Part shown: positions 17,232 through 26,250 of the stretch, in pieces
Numbering within the stretch: the first letter of the stretch is position 1
How the letters are laid out: the number at the start of each line of letters is the position of its first letter
NCBI RefSeq assembly: GCF_044383835.1
Contig: NZ_JBISEP010000002.1
Span: forward strand, 1 to 64,000
Direction of reading: 5' to 3'
Length of the DNA stretch: 64,000 bases
DNA from: Paraliobacillus sp044383835
GTDB lineage: Bacteria; Bacillota; Bacilli; Bacillales; Amphibacillaceae
The notes under the pieces: generated by a model
What the model saw: only the letters and a program-made list of their open reading frames with translations
The model's database searches: none
Told to the model about the DNA's origin: nothing
Program-made: the position numbers and the translations under genes

Positions 17232-18074
17232 ATGTTAAATTGGAAAAATTACTTTAGACAATCATCCATTCGTTTAATTGATGGGACTGGATTATCGATA
17301 AATCCATCTGCAATGGACGAATTCGCCATTGACGATGCCTTGGCACTATCGGTCAGCAATCAAACTTCGCCTCCAGTCATTCGACTTTGGACACATAATA
17401 ATACAATTGTGTTGGGAATACCTGATTCACGTATCCCTTATAAAAATGAAGCGATAACCTTCTTACAGCAACAAGGCTATCGGGCCGTCGTGCGTAATTC
17501 CGGTGGCTTAGCTGTTGTGCTAGATCACGGGGTCTTAAATGTATCACTTTTACTTGCAGATGGAGAAGAAATTGGTATTCATGAAGGGTATGAAATTATG
17601 GTATCTTTTATTAAAGACATCTTACAAGATGAAACAAATACCATTGAAGCATACGAAATAGTAGGTTCCTACTGCCCCGGTGATTATGATTTAAGTATTA
17701 ATGGAAAAAAGTTTGCTGGAATATCACAACGCCGTGTTCGTAATGGTGTAGCTGTTCAAATTTATATTGCTGTAGAAGGCGATGGCCAAGAAAGAGCAAA
17801 ATTGATTCAGGAATTTTATAGGAAAGGATTACAAGCAGAAACTAGTAAATTTGACTATCCTACCGTCGTACCTGACACGATGCGGTCATTAAGTCAGCTA
17901 TTAAATAAAGCAATTACTGTTGATGAAATGAAACAAAAAGTTACTGATTATTTAACGAATTATTCATTCGAATGGACTTCTTCTACATTGACTGAGGAAG
18001 AACGAGCGACGTATCACAAGCGCAAGCAACACATGATTGATCGTAATAAAAAGGCACTCGGTGACTTAGTTTAA
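17232..18074 (+). CDS. lipL: Octanoyl-GcvH:protein octanoyltransferase
   Basis: Amidotransferase of bacillary lipoate assembly that moves the octanoyl group from GcvH to the E2 subunits of 2-oxoacid dehydrogenases. The 280-residue protein has the biotin/lipoate transferase fold and the LipL signature GSYCPGDYDLSINGKKFAG. C148 is the expected acyl-thioester nucleophile and K160 the conserved lysine. B. subtilis LipL (YwfL) has 281 residues and catalytic C150. An AAAGGAG site precedes the ATG. This is a single gene, convergent with the menC-like gene. Confidence 0.93.
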   Translation: MLNWKNYFRQSSIRLIDGTGLSINPSAMDEFAIDDALALSVSNQTSPPVIRLWTHNNTIVLGIPDSRIPYKNEAITFLQQQGYRAVVRNSGGLAVVLDHGVLNVSLLLADGEEIGIHEGYEIMVSFIKDILQDETNTIEAYEIVGSYCPGDYDLSINGKKFAGISQRRVRNGVAVQIYIAVEGDGQERAKLIQEFYRKGLQAETSKFDYPTVVPDTMRSLSQLLNKAITVDEMKQKVTDYLTNYSFEWTSSTLTEEERATYHKRKQHMIDRNKKALGDLV

Positions 18075-18093
18075 GTCCGAGTGCTTTACTTTT
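18051..18093. terminator. Bidirectional terminator between lipL and menC-like gene
   Basis: GCACTCGG (18054-18061) and CCGAGTGC (18077-18084) pair, with AAAAAG upstream and CTTTACTTTTTT downstream, so it can stop transcription both ways. The left arm lies in the last lipL codons. Confidence 0.7.
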
Positions 18094-19207
18094 TTGTATA
18101 GATTTGTTTTTCTATCCGATAATAAGCTAGTGCTTCCTGATCAATAGAATAACCAATACCAGGCTGCTCAGATAAATAAATTTTCCCGTTGTCTGTCTTT
18201 ATCGCTGGCTGGATAATATCTTTTTCCCAATAATGTGCAGATCCCGCTGTGTCTGCTGGCAAAGTAAATTGCGGCAACGTAGCTATCGCTAAACTATGCG
18301 CTCTACCAATTCCTGCTTCGAGCATACCCCCACACCATAATGGCATACCGTGTTTTTTAGCTAAACCATGCATATCCTTGGTGCTTTGGACACCGCCTAC
18401 TCTACTGGGTTTAATATTAACAATTTGGCAGCTCTGTAAGGCAATAGCTGTTTTTAAATCACTGTATGTATGGATGCTTTCATCTAAGCAAATCGGTGTT
18501 TGCAGTAAATCTTGAAGCTTTGCATGTTCCACAAAATCATCTTGTGCGAAAGGCTGTTCAATCATTAATAAGTCAAATTGGTCTAGTGCGAGCAATCGCT
18601 CTTTATCTTTCCATGAATAAGTACCATTGGCATCAATCATCAAAGAAAGGAAAGGAAAGGCTGTTTTTACTTTGTCTAATAGACGTAGTTCTTCGCCTTT
18701 CTTCACTTTTAATTTAACGCGTTGATATCCTTGCGCAAGTTTCTCTTCAATGGTTTCTAGTAGTTCTTGATCGGTTGACTTGAGCCCAATACTCACCCCG
18801 ACATCAACAATTGGTTTCTCCCCACCAATCACTTGATATAACGGTTGACCTAGCCTTTTGGCATATAAATCCCATACAGCACCTTCTATTGCTGCTTTTG
18901 CCATTTGGTTACGACGAATCGATTGAAAAAGCTTTGTTAGTTCGCTTGGGTGTTTAATTTGTGTTTCTAATACAAAAGGTATAAGATAATTTTCTAGCAT
19001 GGTCCGGTTGGTTTCGGTTGTCTCTTCTGTATACCATGGTGTTGCGAATGCTTCTGTTTCACCATATCCAAAGTTTCCTTGATCATCGATTAATTCTATG
19101 ATATAAAAATCTTTCTTTTCTACTTTTCCATGACTGGTGACAAATGGATGTTTATAGTTCATTTTCAGATGATGCAAAACCACTTGATTAATTTCCATTG
19201 TAGACAC
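18086..19207 (-). CDS. menC: o-Succinylbenzoate synthase / N-acylamino acid racemase-like enolase-superfamily enzyme
   Basis: Enolase-superfamily enzyme of about 373 residues. The N-terminal capping domain contains FVTSHGKVEKKDFYI. The barrel has the acid/base lysine pair (RVKLKVKKG and NIKPSRVGG) and metal ligands in DANGTY, MIEQPF and LDESI. These fit the MenC type 2/NAAAR group, which makes o-succinylbenzoate for menaquinone and sometimes racemises N-acyl amino acids. No other men gene is nearby, so either role is possible. The start is uncertain: GTG at 19207 is 8 bases from AAGGTG, while ATG at 19198 is 14-17 bases away. Confidence 0.8.
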   Translation of the reverse strand: MSTMEINQVVLHHLKMNYKHPFVTSHGKVEKKDFYIIELIDDQGNFGYGETEAFATPWYTEETTETNRTMLENYLIPFVLETQIKHPSELTKLFQSIRRNQMAKAAIEGAVWDLYAKRLGQPLYQVIGGEKPIVDVGVSIGLKSTDQELLETIEEKLAQGYQRVKLKVKKGEELRLLDKVKTAFPFLSLMIDANGTYSWKDKERLLALDQFDLLMIEQPFAQDDFVEHAKLQDLLQTPICLDESIHTYSDLKTAIALQSCQIVNIKPSRVGGVQSTKDMHGLAKKHGMPLWCGGMLEAGIGRAHSLAIATLPQFTLPADTAGSAHYWEKDIIQPAIKTDNGKIYLSEQPGIGYSIDQEALAYYRIEKQIYTKK

Positions 19208-19318
19208 CACGCTTTCACCTTATCTGTGTTATAAAGTTTTATTTTTATAACACATACAAAGAATGTTTTTTCGATCACTCAGACACTCTTTTCTTGCATG
19301 AGTGTTCATTATAACCAT

Positions 19319-19357
19319 TCATTCAGTCATTCTTTCGTTCATGTAATGACTGAATGA
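19319..19357 (-). promoter_or_regulatory. 13-bp palindrome overlapping a candidate menC promoter
   Basis: TCATTCAGTCATT (19319-19331) and AATGACTGAATGA (19345-19357) are perfect inverted repeats with a 13-bp spacer. A minus-strand TATAAT (19308-19313) sits beside it, so the repeat would cover the -35 region. The arms resemble TetR/FadR-type half-sites (TGAATGA). No T-run follows in either direction, so an operator is more likely than a terminator. Confidence 0.45.
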
Positions 19358-19404
19358 TAACATAGAAGTTAATCATAGTAGCAGGATTATATCATTAACC
19401 CCAA

Positions 19405-19443
19405 CAAAAAAACAGAGCTATCATGAAGGATAACTCTGTTTTT
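19405..19443 (-). terminator. pta terminator
   Basis: AAAAAAACAGAG-TATC and GATA-CTCTGTTTTT form a hairpin with A- and T-tracts on both sides, 17 bp past the pta stop. Confidence 0.8.
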
Positions 19444-19459
19444 CGAAATAATTCACTAT

Positions 19460-20431
19460 TTATAGTGACTGAGCTGCTGTAATAATTGCTAGCTTGTATA
19501 CATCATCTGTGTTACAGCCACGAGATAGATCATTCACAGGTTTATTCAATCCTTGTAAGATCGGACCTACTGCATCAAAATTACCTAAACGCTGTGCGAT
19601 CTTATAACCAATGTTACCTGCTTCCAGTCCAGGAAATACGAAAACATTGGCATCGCCGTTAATATCAGCCGTTGGTGCTTTTTTCTCTGCTACGCTAGGA
19701 ACAAACGCTGCATCAAATTGAAATTCACCATCTAGTGTTAAGTCTGGTCGTTGTTCTTTAGCAATTTTTACTGCTTCTGAAACTTTTTCAGTTTCTTCAG
19801 ATTTAGCAGACCCCTTTGTAGAAAAGCTAAGCATTGCTACACGAGGATCAATATCAAAAAGTTCAGCAGTATCTGCACTTGCTAAAGCAATTTCGGCTAA
19901 GTCTTGGCTATCTGGGGCAATGTTAATTGCGCAGTCTGCAAATACATATTTCTCATCATCACGAACCATAACAAATACACCAGACGTTTTTTTAATACCT
20001 GGTTTTGTTTTAATAATTTGCAAAGCTGGACGAACAGTATCTGCTGTAGAATGAGCTGCGCCACTAACTAAACCATCTGCTTTATCCATATATACAAGCA
20101 TTGTTCCAAAATAATTTTCATCTAATAAAATTTTACGCGCATCTTCTTCTGTTGCTTTTCCTTTTCGACGTTCCACAAAGCTAGCAACCATATTATCAAA
20201 TTGATCGTAGTTAGTTGGATCAATTATTTCCACTTCATCCAGGTCAACAGCTAGTTCTTTTGCCTTCTGTTCTAATTTCGAACGTGATCCGACTAGTACA
20301 GGTTGCACTAAACCATCTGCTGCTAACTTACTGGCCGCAGTTAAGATTCTTTCATCAGACCCTTCTGGCAATACAATTTTTCTAGCGTTTCCTGATAACC
20401 TGTTTTTTAACGTATCAAATAAATTACTCAT
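19460..20431 (-). CDS. pta: Phosphate acetyltransferase
   Basis: Converts acetyl-CoA and phosphate to acetyl phosphate and CoA, the first step of overflow acetate production. The 323-residue single-domain protein shows the family stretch LVSGAAHSTADTVRPALQ and the C-terminal GPILQGLNKPVNDLSRGC. The length is the same as B. subtilis Pta. The ATG has a GGAGGG site. An 18-bp palindrome TGAAAG-TGATAG-CTTTCA lies at 20487-20504 upstream. It partly resembles the cre site used by CcpA to activate pta, but has two mismatches. Divergent from hemQ as in B. subtilis. Confidence 0.96.
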   Translation of the reverse strand: MSNLFDTLKNRLSGNARKIVLPEGSDERILTAASKLAADGLVQPVLVGSRSKLEQKAKELAVDLDEVEIIDPTNYDQFDNMVASFVERRKGKATEEDARKILLDENYFGTMLVYMDKADGLVSGAAHSTADTVRPALQIIKTKPGIKKTSGVFVMVRDDEKYVFADCAINIAPDSQDLAEIALASADTAELFDIDPRVAMLSFSTKGSAKSEETEKVSEAVKIAKEQRPDLTLDGEFQFDAAFVPSVAEKKAPTADINGDANVFVFPGLEAGNIGYKIAQRLGNFDAVGPILQGLNKPVNDLSRGCNTDDVYKLAIITAAQSL

Positions 20432-20802
20432 GTGTCACCCTCCAAAATCATTTCTGTTATATATAATACGCCTTTTTCTGTTTGAATGAAAGTGATAGCT
20501 TTCATTTTTTCTGTCCAATGAACTAGTTTGCTATTAACATTTACGTTCACAATGATAAAAACAGCGGAATCATGCAATTTCCCCTGTGTATCTTTTATCA
20601 TTAATTACTATTTATATTTTTGTCTAAATCATGACATTTTAACAATCAATCTTGTCCGACAGCTCATACTAGCTTTTCTCTATAAAAAGAGTTTCATTCT
20701 CCTTTCTTTATAAGTAAGCATTACACATGTTTCCTATACCCGTTTTATGTTATATTAAAAATTGATAGAAAATAAATGATTGCAAGGTAAGGAGCGATTA
20801 TT
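20432..20802. promoter_or_regulatory. pta-hemQ divergent control region
   Basis: The 371-bp gap carries the outward promoters of pta and hemQ. Visible elements are the palindrome TGAAAGTGATAGCTTTCA at 20487-20504 on the pta side and a short repeat CTATAAAAAGAG-like AT-rich tract. I see no coding frame with a ribosome site and no riboswitch. Confidence 0.4.
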
Positions 20803-21549
20803 ATGGCAGAAGCTGTAGAAACAATGGATGGTTGGTATTGTTTACACGATTTAAGAAAAATAGATTGGAATGCCTGGAAAAAAGCTTCAGCAGCAGAACG
20901 AGATGCAGCAATAGCTGAGTTTCAAACATTGTTAACACAATGGGATGTCATAGATGAAGAAAAAACTGGGAGTCATGCTGTTTATTCCATTTTAGGTCAC
21001 AAAGCAGATATCATTTTTATGATTCTCCGTCCTACTTTAAAAGAAATAGAAGAAGTAGAATTGTCATTTAATAAAACAGCATTAGCCTCATTTACAAAGC
21101 AAACTTATTCCTATGTTTCGATTGTAGAGTTGTCAAAATACATGGCAAAAGAAGGAGAAAATCCAGAAGAACATCCTGGAACACAAGCAAGATTACGTCC
21201 TCGATTACCGAAGTGGGAGCATATTTGCTTCTACCCAATGGATAAGAGACGTCAAGGAGCTGATAATTGGTATGTATTACCAATGGATGAGCGACGTCGT
21301 TTAATGTATGAGCATGGAATGACCGGAAGAAGATACGCTGGTAAAATCCGTCAAATCATCACTGGCTCGATGGGGTTTGATGATTGGGAATGGAGTGTTA
21401 CCCTATTCGCTAAAGATGCCTTAGACATTAAAAAATTAGTTTATGAAATGCGCTTTGATGAAGTTAGCGCACGTTTCGGTGAATTTGGAGCTTTTTACGT
21501 TGGTAATATTCTCCCTAAAGACAAAATCCCTACCTTCATGCAAATCTAA
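20803..21549 (+). CDS. hemQ: Coproheme decarboxylase (HemQ)
   Basis: Last enzyme of the Gram-positive coproporphyrin-dependent haem pathway. It oxidatively decarboxylates iron-coproporphyrin III to haem b using peroxide. This 248-residue chlorite-dismutase-fold protein has the reactive tyrosine Y144 (CFYPMDKRR) and proximal histidine H171 (MYEHGMTGRRYAG). These correspond to Y145 and H172 of the Geobacillus enzyme. The AAGGAG site is 8 bases from the ATG. Monocistronic, and divergent from pta as in B. subtilis ywfI. Confidence 0.95.
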   Translation: MAEAVETMDGWYCLHDLRKIDWNAWKKASAAERDAAIAEFQTLLTQWDVIDEEKTGSHAVYSILGHKADIIFMILRPTLKEIEEVELSFNKTALASFTKQTYSYVSIVELSKYMAKEGENPEEHPGTQARLRPRLPKWEHICFYPMDKRRQGADNWYVLPMDERRRLMYEHGMTGRRYAGKIRQIITGSMGFDDWEWSVTLFAKDALDIKKLVYEMRFDEVSARFGEFGAFYVGNILPKDKIPTFMQI

Positions 21550-21570
21550 TTACATTTTATTTAACATATG

Positions 21571-21604
21571 AGATCTCGCATTAACACAGCGAGATCTTTT
21601 TTTA
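21571..21604 (+). terminator. hemQ terminator
   Basis: AGATCTCGC (21571-21579) and GCGAGATCT (21589-21597) form a perfect 9-bp stem followed by TTTTTTT. Confidence 0.9.
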
Positions 21605-21732
21605 TATATCTTAATCCAAATTAGGTTAGATGTAATCATGTATAACAACACGAATAAAAAACATTCATTATTTCATTCACTTCTGCATAGGTATATGTAG
21701 TGGGACGATTGGTACAAAAGCGAGGTGAAGCG

Positions 21733-22152
21733 ATGGCTGTAGTTAGACACACAAGTAAAGACGTAGATTTACTTGCCCGATTAATACGAGCTGAAGCAGA
21801 GGGGGACGGTCGACTTGGTATGCTAATGGTTGGAAACACTGGGATCAATCGTGTAAGAGCAGATTGTTTAGACTTTAAAGACATCAGATCCATTAGAGAC
21901 ATGGTCTACCAAAGCCCTGGAGGATTTGAGGCGACACAAAAGGGATATTTTTATCAAGGGGCTAGAGATGCAGATCGTGAATTAGCAAGACGCACTATTA
22001 AAGGGCAAAGGTTTCATCCAGCAACTCGTTCATTATGGTTTTTTAGACCTGAAGGAAGTTGCCCAGCACAATGGTTTGGCCAATGGAATTCCGGCAGATA
22101 TAAATCACATTGCTTTTTTTCACCATTAGCATCTGAATGTCCGAGTGTATAA
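21733..22152 (+). CDS. cwlJ: Spore cortex-lytic enzyme CwlJ
   Basis: 139-residue SleB-fold cell wall hydrolase that degrades the spore cortex during germination, especially with Ca-dipicolinate. It begins MAVVRHTSKDVDLLARLIRA, and the catalytic glutamate is in RAEAEGDG (about residue 21). The C-terminal SLWFFRPEGSCPAQWF and SHCFF are CwlJ signatures. There is no signal peptide, as in B. subtilis CwlJ (142 residues). The start at 21733 has GAGGTG 6-7 bases upstream; an earlier start lacks a site. It is followed by gerQ after 19 bp. The pair is expected to be transcribed in the mother cell by sigma-E. Confidence 0.94.
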   Translation: MAVVRHTSKDVDLLARLIRAEAEGDGRLGMLMVGNTGINRVRADCLDFKDIRSIRDMVYQSPGGFEATQKGYFYQGARDADRELARRTIKGQRFHPATRSLWFFRPEGSCPAQWFGQWNSGRYKSHCFFSPLASECPSV

Positions 22153-22171
22153 GAAAGGAGTGTTATTTTAA

Positions 22172-22657
22172 ATGAGTAATGAAAATAAACAGCGTGATCA
22201 TTCACAAAGTCTGTATCCACAACAAATGCAAGGAGTAAACCAATATCCAGGAATGATGTACCAACCGAATTACACGCAGCAACAACCCGTTTATTACCCT
22301 TCATATGGTTATCCATCTTATCAAAGTCAGAGTCCAACACAAGATCAACCAAGCATAAGTAATTTACCAGGGATGCTACCGTTAGAAGAATCTTATATTG
22401 AAAACATCCTCCGATTAAACAAAGGTAAGGTTGCAACGATTTATATGACTTTTGAAAATAATGATCGATGGAATGCAAAAATATTCAAAGGATTTATTGA
22501 AGCAGCTGGAAGAGACCATATTATTTTGAGCGACCCTGAAACAAATAAACGCTATCTATTATTAACAATCTACTTAGATTATATTACATTTGATGAAGAA
22601 ATTAATTACGATTATCCACGTTCACAAAGAGCCAACCAATCCTATAGAGGGCGATAA
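22172..22657 (+). CDS. gerQ: Spore coat protein GerQ
   Basis: Coat protein needed for CwlJ to localise and act in the spore; in B. subtilis it is cross-linked by the Tgl transglutaminase. The 161-residue protein has a Gln/Tyr/Pro-rich N-terminus (residues 10-60, repeated YQ, QQ and YPSYG). The compact GerQ domain follows, with GMLPLEESYIENILRLNKGK and IYLDYITFDEE. Directly downstream of cwlJ, the same functional pair as cwlJ-ywdL/gerQ. The AAGGAG site is 11 bases from the ATG. Confidence 0.94.
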   Translation: MSNENKQRDHSQSLYPQQMQGVNQYPGMMYQPNYTQQQPVYYPSYGYPSYQSQSPTQDQPSISNLPGMLPLEESYIENILRLNKGKVATIYMTFENNDRWNAKIFKGFIEAAGRDHIILSDPETNKRYLLLTIYLDYITFDEEINYDYPRSQRANQSYRGR

Positions 22658-22663
22658 GCATAA

Positions 22664-22706
22664 AAATAACCCTTGCTCTTTTAATGAGGCAAGGGATTTT
22701 CTTTTC
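22664..22706 (+). terminator. gerQ terminator
   Basis: CCCTTGC and GCAAGGG pair around TCTTTTAATGAG and are followed by ATTTTCTTTT. The hairpin excludes an earlier start for the next small gene. Confidence 0.75.
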
Positions 22707-22722
22707 CCAGAGGAGTGCTACA

Positions 22723-22971
22723 GTGAGACAACCATTTGAAAAATTGACTCAAGTACAACTAATTTTATTACTTGTTTCTATCGTTGCTGGCATAATAGCC
22801 ATTTGGACTGCAACCTTATTTCTTTCTTTTTTTGTTTGCATGGCTGTAGTAAGCAGCTTCTTAATTGAAGGATATATAGCGTGTAAAAAAGGCGATATTG
22901 TGCAAGCTGGTCATCAAATAATCCGAGCGATCATCCTTATTATTTTTATTAGTTATTTATCTATTACATAA
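22723..22971 (+). CDS. Small two-helix membrane protein, unknown
   Basis: 82-residue protein with two hydrophobic segments (residues about 14-45 and 64-80) and a short cytoplasmic stretch EGYIACKKGD between them. The start is GTG at 22723 with AGAGGAG 7 bases upstream. I do not recognise a family. It is separated from gerQ by a terminator, so it has its own transcript. Its stop codon overlaps the 3' end of the convergent DUF423 gene by 8 bp. Confidence 0.65.
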   Translation: MRQPFEKLTQVQLILLLVSIVAGIIAIWTATLFLSFFVCMAVVSSFLIEGYIACKKGDIVQAGHQIIRAIILIIFISYLSIT

Positions 22972-23332
22972 CTTTACATGTTGCATAACCAAGTAGAATC
23001 CAGCCGATTAAAAAGGCAAACCCACCAATCGGTGTAATCATTGCAAATGTTTTGATTGTTGTTGTGGCATAAATATAAAGGCTCCCAGAAAATAAAATAA
23101 TACCAGCAAAGAAAAACCAGCCCGCCATTGAGATTGTACTTAACTGATATTTAGCTAACAAAAGTGCTGTAACAAGCAATGCACTAGTATGAAACATTTG
23201 ATATTGGACTGCCTTCTCCCAAGTTTTCAGCGATTTTTCTGTCAATTTCCCTTCTAATCCATGTGCACCAAAAGCTCCTAAAGCAACCGCTAAAAAGCCA
23301 TTAATCACACCTAAAAATATAAAAAGTTTCAT
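22964..23332 (-). CDS. ywdK: DUF423 membrane protein, YwdK
   Basis: 122-residue integral membrane protein with four predicted helices. The N-terminal GAFGAHGLEGKL and MFHTSALL stretch, and the final PIGGFAFLIGWILLGYA, are DUF423 (YgdD/YwdK) signatures. Function is unknown. In B. subtilis ywdK also lies next to gerQ/ywdL and ywdI. The start follows a GAGGAAG-like site. Confidence 0.88.
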   Translation of the reverse strand: MKLFIFLGVINGFLAVALGAFGAHGLEGKLTEKSLKTWEKAVQYQMFHTSALLVTALLLAKYQLSTISMAGWFFFAGIILFSGSLYIYATTTIKTFAMITPIGGFAFLIGWILLGYATCKVM

Positions 23333-23362
23333 TATCCATGCTTCCTCTCTATTTTAAAAAAA

Positions 23363-23662
23363 TTAGAAATCGAAAATGGAATCTCCATTAGCCTCTTCCT
23401 CTTTTAACCTTTTTGATTGATTGACTGTTTGGCTATTCAAATCTCCCATCATTTTACGTAATTCCAACTCATCAGCAACACTAGACTGCTGCACGGAAGT
23501 AGGTGCAGTGGTTGACACCTCTTCTTCTGTCTCTAGTAATAAATCACATAGTAAGCGAATTGACCGTACATGTGCCTTCACTTCCGTAGAATGATTACTT
23601 TTTTCAAGTGCACTTTTCACTTCTTGTAACATTTTATGCAAAACTTGCTCATTACGAATCAT
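23363..23662 (-). CDS. ywdI: YwdI (DUF5327) family protein
   Basis: 99-residue hydrophilic helical protein of unknown function. The first 50 residues form a helix (EQVLHKMLQEVKSALEKS) followed by the family pattern VRSIRLLCDLLLE. The C-terminus is polar and ends DSIFDF. AGGAG lies 7 bases before the ATG at 23662; a longer frame has no site. It precedes ywdK on the same strand with a 30-bp gap, so the two are probably co-transcribed, as in B. subtilis. Confidence 0.82.
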   Translation of the reverse strand: MIRNEQVLHKMLQEVKSALEKSNHSTEVKAHVRSIRLLCDLLLETEEEVSTTAPTSVQQSSVADELELRKMMGDLNSQTVNQSKRLKEEEANGDSIFDF

Positions 23663-23911
23663 CTTTTCACTCCTAATATACGCCATTTCTGGTAGCAAAG
23701 ATATGCTTATCCATTCATCTACTGCTTATTTCTCCTAATACATCTTTATGTTTGTTTTATGAATTATCTTGCCATAATTATTTTACATGATAAGCATGAT
23801 AAAATCCAAATAATCGCTATGTTTATTCACATCATTTCCGTAGCGGACTAGCTTGCTTCACACACACATAACCCGTATCCTAATAGTAAATGGGTAAAGG
23901 ATGTGATTGAA

Positions 23912-24781
23912 GTGAAACAACAAATAGAGCAAGTACTTGAACAGATTGGTGATTATTCATTGATCCTATCGATAACTCCTGTGTCTGGTGGCGATATTAA
24001 CCAAGCATATCATATCCAAACCCACCAACATAACTATTTCGTCAAGCAAAACCATGATGTTCCTACTCATTTTTTTCATTTTGAAGCAACAGGATTATCA
24101 CTAATTGAACAAACAAGTACGATTGCCGTTCCTCATGTTTATTATTACAACAAACCGATTGGTTCCGAACAAGCAATTATTGTAATGGATTGGGTTGAAG
24201 GAGCGTTGAACAGCGAAACCTCTGCAACATTAGGCTACAATCTTGCAAACATGCACAAACATATATCTAATCATTATGGATTAAATCAAGACGGATTTAT
24301 CGGGACACTCAATCAACCTAATCAATTAACAGCTGATTGGATAACTTATTTTCAACATTATCGATTCATTCCTTTGCTTAAAAAAGCAATTGAGCGCAAC
24401 CTTTTACCAAAAAACAGACGAGTAAAACTAGAAAAATTAATTGATAGGGTGGCTACCTGGTTGCCAAAATATCCATCTGCTTCTCTTTTACATGGAGATC
24501 TTTGGGGAGGAAATTGGCTGTCAGGACCTAATGGCGCTCCTTATCTCATTGATCCAGCTGTTGTTTACGGTGATCATTTATTTGAATTGGCATTCACGAA
24601 ACTTCTCGGCGGATTCTCTCAAAATTTTTATGATGCATATCAAGAAATATTTCCATTCGAACCTTATTACCAAGATGTAGAACAAATCTATCAACTTTAT
24701 TACTTGCTTGTACACCTCATTCTGTTCGGGGAAGGATACGGCACAGCAGTTGATCGTATTTTAACGCGTTATATCAATTAA
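23912..24781 (+). CDS. Fructosamine-3-kinase family protein
   Basis: 289-residue kinase-like protein of the fructosamine kinase/APH fold. Family members phosphorylate sugar amines on glycated protein or free ketosamines, leading to deglycation. The N-terminal lobe contains PVSGGDINQAYHI (G-loop) and the ion-pair lysine in YFVKQN. The catalytic HGDLWGGNW and metal-site IDPAVVYGD are intact. GTG at 23912 is preferred, 9-11 bases from AAAGGA; a GTG at 23903 sits too close. Single gene with no operon partner to hint at a substrate. Confidence 0.85.
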   Translation: MKQQIEQVLEQIGDYSLILSITPVSGGDINQAYHIQTHQHNYFVKQNHDVPTHFFHFEATGLSLIEQTSTIAVPHVYYYNKPIGSEQAIIVMDWVEGALNSETSATLGYNLANMHKHISNHYGLNQDGFIGTLNQPNQLTADWITYFQHYRFIPLLKKAIERNLLPKNRRVKLEKLIDRVATWLPKYPSASLLHGDLWGGNWLSGPNGAPYLIDPAVVYGDHLFELAFTKLLGGFSQNFYDAYQEIFPFEPYYQDVEQIYQLYYLLVHLILFGEGYGTAVDRILTRYIN

Positions 24782-25051
24782 AACTTTCTCAATAAACACT
24801 TGTTGGAGAAATAGGTATCGTAATCTCTGCTTTATTTTTAGAAGATCATACGGGAGCGCCTACTATAACTATACTGAATCAAAAGTACATCGGTATTTCC
24901 TTAAAAACTGTCGACTTATCGAGAACTGTTTGTATAATAGGGTTTAGACTTGCAGGACTTCTCTATTGTGTGTTTTAACATAAACTTAGCTCCTGTCGAT
25001 TCTTCACATGCAAATACCACCTTTATTAAATCTATACTTTCGATTTTAAAA
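24782..25051. other. Gene-free stretch
   Basis: No frame with an ATG/GTG/TTG plus ribosome site is visible. One open frame of 60 codons (24796-24978, plus) has no start codon and no recognisable similarity. The region holds no palindrome other than the acyltransferase terminator at its right edge. Confidence 0.4.
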
Positions 25052-25092
25052 AAGCTGATGAAAAAGAAAAGTTTCTTTCTCATCAGCTTCTA
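25052..25092 (-). terminator. Acyltransferase gene terminator
   Basis: AAGCTGATGA (25052-25061) and TCATCAGCTT (25080-25089), with inner AAGAAA/TTTCTT pairing. The minus strand continues into TTTTTTAAAA. Confidence 0.85.
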
Positions 25093-25093
25093 A

Positions 25094-26119
25094 TCACTGT
25101 AATAATTCTTCCTCTCTTCGCTGTCTACGCTCATACCTCCATTGCTTCAACTGGGTTATCTTCCCTTCAATAAATGGCTGGAACGAAACAAAAACGACTT
25201 TACTAGACAACAACAGTACAATAATCATGGACAGCATTGCCAATCCTACAATATCGAATATATGGTCTACTTTAAACCAACCGGCTTCTCGGAAAAATTG
25301 AATGAAGACCCCATGCAATAAATAAACGTATAACGTTTGTTTACCAAGCTTCGTCCAATGATACGTTTTTCGAGGTACCCAAGCAAAAATACTACAAGTT
25401 ACTGTTAACGCTAATAAATAAACGCCCAAGCGAAGCAGTCCACCCCAAATCGGTTGCCCCATATCTTGATAAGAAAAAGAGCCCAGTAACCATTCTGAAG
25501 AAAAAGCTGGTGTAGCAGTTAAAATGCTAATCACAATAACAACTACAAATACAGCAGCCCATTTGATAACGGGTTGTGTTAGCTTTACGATTTGTTCTTT
25601 CGATAACCAATAGCCAATCAAAAAGAAAGGAAAGAAAACAAAAGTTCGTGACAGACTAAATTCATGCCCAATGGAATTGATGTACCCAACAACTATTCCT
25701 GTTACAACTGCAATACTAACACCTAAATTAACCGGTATTTTCTTAAACAAAATCAACAAAATATGCCAGCAGAATAAACTCAATAAAAACCACAAAGACC
25801 AATGCGGCTCATACCATACTGTTTGCCAACTAGCATCCCCAATAATAAAGTAATAGCCTGAATACAATACTTGGAAAACAAGATACGGGATTATTAACTT
25901 TCTAAACAAATTCCATATATACTTCATTTCACCTATACCTTTTGCAAAAAAACCACTAAGTAAGATGAAGGCGGGCATATGAAAAATGTATATAAAATTG
26001 TACAACACTTCAATTATTTTTGTTTCTGTAAATGGCTGAATCATATGGCCAAATACAACTAGATATATTAAAATAAACTTCGCATTATCAAAAAAAGCGT
26101 CACGCTTCATATCGCTCAC
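25094..26119 (-). CDS. Membrane acyltransferase (acyltransferase 3 family)
   Basis: 341-residue integral membrane protein with about ten helices. It opens with the acyltransferase-3 signature MKRDAFFDNAKFILIYLVVFGH, of which DNAKFILIYLVVFGH is diagnostic. This places it with fucose-4-O-acetylase-like O-acetylases that modify cell-surface sugars. The conserved His after VVFG is the proposed catalytic residue. The C-terminal 30 residues are highly basic and cytoplasmic. The substrate is unknown. Single gene; no polysaccharide genes are adjacent. Confidence 0.85.
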   Translation of the reverse strand: MSDMKRDAFFDNAKFILIYLVVFGHMIQPFTETKIIEVLYNFIYIFHMPAFILLSGFFAKGIGEMKYIWNLFRKLIIPYLVFQVLYSGYYFIIGDASWQTVWYEPHWSLWFLLSLFCWHILLILFKKIPVNLGVSIAVVTGIVVGYINSIGHEFSLSRTFVFFPFFLIGYWLSKEQIVKLTQPVIKWAAVFVVVIVISILTATPAFSSEWLLGSFSYQDMGQPIWGGLLRLGVYLLALTVTCSIFAWVPRKTYHWTKLGKQTLYVYLLHGVFIQFFREAGWFKVDHIFDIVGLAMLSMIIVLLLSSKVVFVSFQPFIEGKITQLKQWRYERRQRREEELLQ

Positions 26120-26250
26120 TCCTAATAATTATCGATACGCTTGTTATTATAGCAATCCCTCTCTAATGTATACCCACTATAATATAAAATTCACTTCATT
26201 AAAGATAATTTAATCGGATTGTAAGCGAGTTGAAACAAAGTGTAATATAT

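Noticed and set aside
24796..24978. 60-codon open plus-strand frame after the fructosamine kinase
   Set aside because: No start codon, no ribosome site and no recognisable motif; length is within chance for this base composition.
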